Assembly: GCF_019668485.1 (NCBI RefSeq)
Contig: NZ_AP024619.1
Coordinates: 867,001-931,000 of the forward strand
Length of the DNA: 64,000 nt
Direction of reading: 5' to 3'
Source of the DNA: Gelria sp. Kuro-4
Lineage (GTDB): Bacteria; Bacillota; DTU030; DUMP01
The notes under the pieces are model-generated. The model did no database searches and was not told the DNA's origin. It saw only the letters and a program-made list of their open reading frames with translations. The position numbers were made by a program, and so were the translations under genes. Each line of letters starts with the position of its first letter. Positions within the stretch are counted from its first letter, which is position 1. Of this stretch, positions 60,834 through 64,000 are shown one piece after another.

Positions 60834-61877
60834 TTATTTGACCGAAACGTCTACGTTCAGCCCTTGTTCTTTCAGGTATTTGGCTGCGCCGGGGTGAAGG
60901 GGAACCGTCATGCCGTTGAGGGCGTTCTGGATGGTCATCTCTTTAGCGGCCTTGTGGGCGGCCACCAGTTCATCATGGTGATCGTAAAGGGCTTTGGTCA
61001 GGTTGTAAACCAGATCATCGGGCAGGTCGGCCCGGCAAAGCAGCAGGTTGGAGACGGCCACGGTGTGCACGTCCTTGTCTTGGCCCTTGTAGGTGCCGGC
61101 CGGAATGACCACCTCGAAATACCAGGGGAATTTCTCGGTAATCTCTTTAATCTTCTCGGGTTCGAGAGAAATCACCTCAACGTCCGCCGAGGCACAGGTA
61201 TCCATGACCGCCGCCGTCGGCAGTCCGCCGGCGATCAGGTAGGCATCGCCCTGGCCGTTCTTCAAGAGGTCGGAGGCGGCGTTGTAGTCGACGAAATCGG
61301 CCTTTACGTTAACCTCACCCTTGTCCTTCATGTAGTTCAGGCCGTAGACGCTGAGGATCTCGCGGCTGTTGATTTCCGTCGCGCTGGCCACGGCACCGGG
61401 GGCGAAGCGCTTGCCCTTCAGGTCGGCCACGGACTTGATGCCGGCGCCCTTGCGGGCCACAATCTGCATTACGTTGGAGTAGAGGGCCGTCATGGCGCGA
61501 AGCTCCGGATAGGCCTTCCCCTGGAACTGCTCTGTGCCCTTGTAACCGTAATAGGAAACGCCGTTCTGCCCGAAGGCGATCTCGGCCTGTTTGGCCCGCA
61601 TCAGCTCGATGTTCTGCGGTGTGCCGGCTGTGGCCTGAGCGGAGGCTTTAACACCCGGTACGTACTTGTTCCAGACCTGCGCGAACGCACCGCCCAGCGG
61701 GTAGTACACGCCGCCGGTCGTTGCGGTGGCGATGTTAAGCGTGATTTCCTTCTGCCCGGCACTCTGCTGCCCCTGGTCGCCCTTGGCTTCCTGCTTGGGC
61801 GCGCTGCTGCACCCGGCGAGGAGGGCGACCAAAACGATGAGAACAAGGCTGATCTTCAGCCATTTGGACCTAAACAT
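60834..61877 (-). CDS. TAXI-type TRAP solute-binding lipoprotein (second system)
   Basis: The 347-residue protein has a lipoprotein signal (L-L-A-G-C-S-S, Cys near 23) and the TAXI opening T-A-T-T-G-G-V-Y-Y-P-L-G-G near residue 52. It differs strongly from the protein at 18879, so the ligands probably differ. It is divergent from an Ldh2-type dehydrogenase gene, which points to a 2-hydroxy acid or similar as ligand. GAGGGGGTAAG precedes the ATG on the minus strand. Confidence 0.92.
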   Translation of the reverse strand: MFRSKWLKISLVLIVLVALLAGCSSAPKQEAKGDQGQQSAGQKEITLNIATATTGGVYYPLGGAFAQVWNKYVPGVKASAQATAGTPQNIELMRAKQAEIAFGQNGVSYYGYKGTEQFQGKAYPELRAMTALYSNVMQIVARKGAGIKSVADLKGKRFAPGAVASATEINSREILSVYGLNYMKDKGEVNVKADFVDYNAASDLLKNGQGDAYLIAGGLPTAAVMDTCASADVEVISLEPEKIKEITEKFPWYFEVVIPAGTYKGQDKDVHTVAVSNLLLCRADLPDDLVYNLTKALYDHHDELVAAHKAAKEMTIQNALNGMTVPLHPGAAKYLKEQGLNVDVSVK

Positions 61878-62193
61878 GCTGACTTACCCCCTCACTTTAA
61901 CTGAATTAAATACAAGATTATGCTTTACTTCATAATCACCCCCCTTGAGCCACCTTTACCAACACACAGACAAACAGCCCCTGACAATAAAGTGACAATT
62001 TATTGGATAATATCTCTTGTATTCGCCGTAAAATGCCTAATTCCTCCTTCCCGGGTAGGTGGAGTAATCCCGCGCAAAAGTTCTCCTTTCCTTTTGGGGT
62101 GGCAGGGTGCACAAAAATTGGAACCCCGGGAGGAAAAATGAAGAAAAGGGAGAAACTATGCCTGTTCGATATTTTATCTGGGAGGTATGGGCA
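61878..62193. promoter_or_regulatory. Divergent control region with candidate GntR-type operator
   Basis: This 316-bp region separates the minus-strand TAXI operon from the plus-strand dehydrogenase. At 61916-61937, GATTATG and CATAATC form an inverted repeat with an 8-bp centre, in an AT-rich stretch typical of GntR-family operators. Three ribosome-site-like strings precede the dehydrogenase (about 62128, 62148, 62180). No gene is seen. Confidence 0.45.
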
Positions 62194-63261
62194 GTGGCGC
62201 ATGTCACGGGCGAACAGCTTAAGAGCTTTGCGGTGAAGGTGTTTGAGAGCCTTGGGATTCCGGCCACAGATGCTGAGACGACGGCAGAAATCCTGGTGCA
62301 GGCCGATCTGAGGGGCATCGATTCCCACGGCGTGGCCCGGCTGCCGATTTACGTTAAGCGGCTCAAACTCGGCCTCATCAACAAGCGGCCTGACATCAAG
62401 GTGGTGCGGGACCGTCCCGGCGCGGCCGTCGTGGACGGTGACAACGGCCTGGGCCAGGTGGTGGGCCATAGGGCCATGACGCTCTGCCTGGAAAAGGCCC
62501 GGCAGCACGGCGTGGCTGTGGTCGGGGTGAAAAACTCCAACCACTTCGGCATCGGCGCGTACTATGCCATGATGGCCCTCAAAGAGGACATGATCGGCAT
62601 GGTAGGCACCAACACTTCACCGCTCATGGCACCTTTCGGCGGTAAGCAGCCGCTCCTCGGCACCAACCCCCTGGCCATTGCCATCCCGGCCGGCAGCCAG
62701 CGTCCGGTGGTTCTGGACATGGCCACCAGCTTGGTACCGCGCGGTAAAATTGAGATCGCCGCCCGCAAAGGCGAAAAGATTCCCGTGGGCTGGGCCATCG
62801 ACAAGGACGGCCGGCCCACCCAGGAACCGGAAGAGGCTCTCAAGGGCACCCTGCTTCCCATGGGCGGGCCCAAGGGCTACGGCCTGGCGCTGGTGCTGGA
62901 CATCCTCTGCGGGGTGCTCAGCGGGGCGGCCTTCGGGGCTCATACCGGATCCCTGTTCGGCGATCTGGATCGGCCTCAGAACATCGGGCACTTCATGCTC
63001 GCCCTGGACGTCAACAGCTTCCGGCCCCTCAGCGAGTTCAAGAATACCATGGACAGCCTTATCCTGAGCATCAAGAACTCGGAGCCGGCGGAAGGCTTTA
63101 AAGAGCTCTTCCTCCCGGGCGAGATCGAGTACACCAAGACAGAGGAGCGGGCCCAAAAGGGTATCGACCTGAACCCTGTGGTGGCCCAGAACCTCCTCAA
63201 CCTGGCGCGCGACCTGGGCCTCGTCGGCGGTGAAGCCACCGTGGACACCCTTTTCGCCTAA
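62194..63261 (+). CDS. Malate/L-lactate/ureidoglycolate dehydrogenase family (Ldh2)
   Basis: The 355-residue NAD(P)-dependent oxidoreductase belongs to the Ldh2/MDH2 family, with R-G-I-D-S-H-G-V-A-R-L near residue 42 (catalytic His), N-S-N-H-F-G-I-G-A-Y-Y near 115 and G-G-P-K-G-Y-G-L-A near 225. It oxidises or reduces 2-hydroxy acids such as malate, sulfolactate or ureidoglycolate. I choose the GTG at 62194, which has GGGAGGT 7 bp upstream and gives the family N-terminus; an ATG at 62158 is possible. Divergent pairing with a TAXI importer suggests that it uses the imported acid. Confidence 0.88.
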   Translation: MAHVTGEQLKSFAVKVFESLGIPATDAETTAEILVQADLRGIDSHGVARLPIYVKRLKLGLINKRPDIKVVRDRPGAAVVDGDNGLGQVVGHRAMTLCLEKARQHGVAVVGVKNSNHFGIGAYYAMMALKEDMIGMVGTNTSPLMAPFGGKQPLLGTNPLAIAIPAGSQRPVVLDMATSLVPRGKIEIAARKGEKIPVGWAIDKDGRPTQEPEEALKGTLLPMGGPKGYGLALVLDILCGVLSGAAFGAHTGSLFGDLDRPQNIGHFMLALDVNSFRPLSEFKNTMDSLILSIKNSEPAEGFKELFLPGEIEYTKTEERAQKGIDLNPVVAQNLLNLARDLGLVGGEATVDTLFA

Positions 63262-63298
63262 GCCTCCCGGACTTCGATCTGCCGGACCTTCTTCCGGG

Positions 63299-63655
63299 CG
63301 CGCCTACGAAGAAGACCTGGCCGAGCTGGCGGAGACACTGGAAGGCCAGGGACAGGCCATTAAAGACAGGGATTATGCCGGCTATTTGCAGCTCGATTGC
63401 GACTTCCACCGCCGGGTGGCCGTGGCTACGGGAAATGAGCTCCTGGCCGACATCATAACCAACCTGAACACACAGGTGCAGCGGTTTCTGATCCTTGCCC
63501 GCAACCTACCCGAAAAGGCGCCAAAAGGATTCCATTACCTGGCTGACTGCGTTCGGCTAATGAGGTTGTCACCGGTGCTGCTCTTAAAGGCCTCTTCAAT
63601 GTCTCGCGTGGAAAGGCCGCGCGCGTACAGAACTTATTGAGTTGGTCACTTCTAA
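63299..63655 (+). pseudogene. Decayed GntR-family regulator, FCD domain fragment
   Basis: The frame encodes the FCD ligand-binding part of a FadR-type regulator: E-E-D-L-A-E-L, D-F-H-R-R-V-A-V-A-T-G-N near the middle, and L-L-A-D-I-I. The N-terminal winged-helix DNA-binding domain is missing. After about 63540 the match moves to another frame (A-N-E-V-V-T-G-A-A-L-K-G-L), showing a frameshift. It lies immediately after the dehydrogenase gene and was probably the regulator of the TAXI/dehydrogenase pair. Confidence 0.75.
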
Positions 63656-63886
63656 GTTAGCTCAGGTCTCTCAATTTTGGCCAGCATCGTCAGGACATTA
63701 CCCAGGCTGTTTCGCTTGGATCAAACTCGGAGTGCCTGTCTTGGTTAGTACATGTACAGTGTTTGAGCAGCTCTCTTCCAGAAGCAACATTCTTATGTCT
63801 GCCTCCTTTCGCTCTCACTCCTGGAGGTGCGGCGAAAGGAGCTTTTTTTGCCCGCAAGAGGGACAGCGAAAGGAAGAGGTGATCGT
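63656..63886 (+). other. Intergenic region with terminator and short palindrome
   Basis: The region holds a palindrome GTACATGTAC (63748-63757), which could be an operator, and ends with a strong terminator (listed separately). The open frame on the minus strand here is not convincing. Confidence 0.4.
63803..63849 (+). terminator. Intrinsic terminator
   Basis: CTCCTTTCGC (63803-63812) and GCGAAAGGAG (63832-63841) form a 10-bp stem, followed by seven Ts. Confidence 0.85.
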
Positions 63887-64000
63887 ATGTCAAGGCTCAT
63901 TGTCCCGCGGTCGGAGGATTCGGGCTACGGAGATTGGAACTGGTTGGTTCCGCTGGGGAAGTCTGGTATTCGTTCAGTTGCGGGGAACCTGTCGAGCTTT
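63887..64000 (+). CDS. Partial hypothetical protein, runs off the window
   Basis: The ATG at 63887 has GAAGAGGTG upstream and starts a frame of 38 codons open to the right edge. The visible part (S-R-L-I-V-P-R-S-E-D-S-G-Y-G-D-W) matches nothing I recognise. It follows a strong terminator, so the short gap (37 bp) leaves it either weakly expressed by read-through or served by a promoter inside the hairpin region. Confidence 0.5.
   Translation, partial: MSRLIVPRSEDSGYGDWNWLVPLGKSGIRSVAGNLSSF

Noticed and set aside
63690-63893. 67-codon minus-strand frame near the right edge
   Set aside because: No ribosome site, it overlaps a strong terminator and the start of the plus-strand partial gene, and the composition is not protein-like.

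Overview
The window looks like the chromosome of a high-GC, endospore-forming, anaerobic Gram-positive bacterium of the Moorella/Thermoanaerobacter type (inference). It carries spoIID, spoIIQ, spoIIID and spoIIR. Its order ywlE-rpiB-ywlG-glyA-upp ... murA-spoIID ... spoIIQ-spoIIID-mbl-flhO/flhP ... fabZ follows the Bacillus subtilis backbone. It also has a serine T-box, a bifunctional archaeal-type FBP aldolase/phosphatase and several TRAP importers, which are common in anaerobic Firmicutes. No rRNA, tRNA, CRISPR or prophage was seen.

Region 1 (1-11.6 kb) is housekeeping: a GDT1-type membrane protein, an arginine-phosphatase-like enzyme, a chemoreceptor with an inverted domain order, rpiB, ywlG, glyA, upp, dCMP deaminase, a MazG-like protein, the wecA and wecB wall-precursor genes, an orphan atpZ, murA and spoIID. 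The F-type ATP synthase operon that follows upp/atpI in relatives is absent between atpZ and murA.

Region 2 (11.6-22.4 kb) interrupts the usual spoIID-spoIIQ neighbourhood. It holds an RpiR-type regulator and two nearly identical glutamate 2,3-aminomutase (eam) genes, each with a divergent small-RNA gene in its leader. Between them is an AT-richer cargo: a micro-protein, a sodium:solute symporter, a nitrilase-family amidase and an unknown gene. A TAXI-type TRAP importer with a DUF1850 protein follows. The 1.33-kb direct repeats and the mosaic 3' end of the first eam suggest integration by homologous recombination.

Region 3 (22.4-36.6 kb) returns to the backbone: spoIIQ behind a near-perfect sigma-F promoter, spoIIID, mbl, flagellar rod genes, a serine T-box controlling a three-gene serine pathway, fabZ, an unknown 473-residue protein, recD2, the FBP aldolase/phosphatase, a REP-like repeat cluster and spoIIR.

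Region 4 (36.7-44.7 kb) is a catabolic cluster: 6-phosphofructokinase, a LacI regulator, a split transketolase, a zinc-dependent polyol-type dehydrogenase and a DctPQM TRAP importer. The last four genes are AT-richer than the rest.

Region 5 (44.8-49.2 kb) has a B3/B4-domain protein whose terminator is followed directly by a group IIC intron with a maturase, and then an IS110 element with a structured left end that may encode a bridge RNA.

Region 6 (49.2-64 kb) holds an MFS exporter, a YbaK protein, a large secreted phosphodiester-glycosidase protein, the lipid II flippase Amj, a zinc peptidase, a HAD enzyme, a class V aminotransferase, a second TAXI TRAP system divergent from an Ldh2-type dehydrogenase, a decayed GntR/FCD regulator and the start of a gene that leaves the window.
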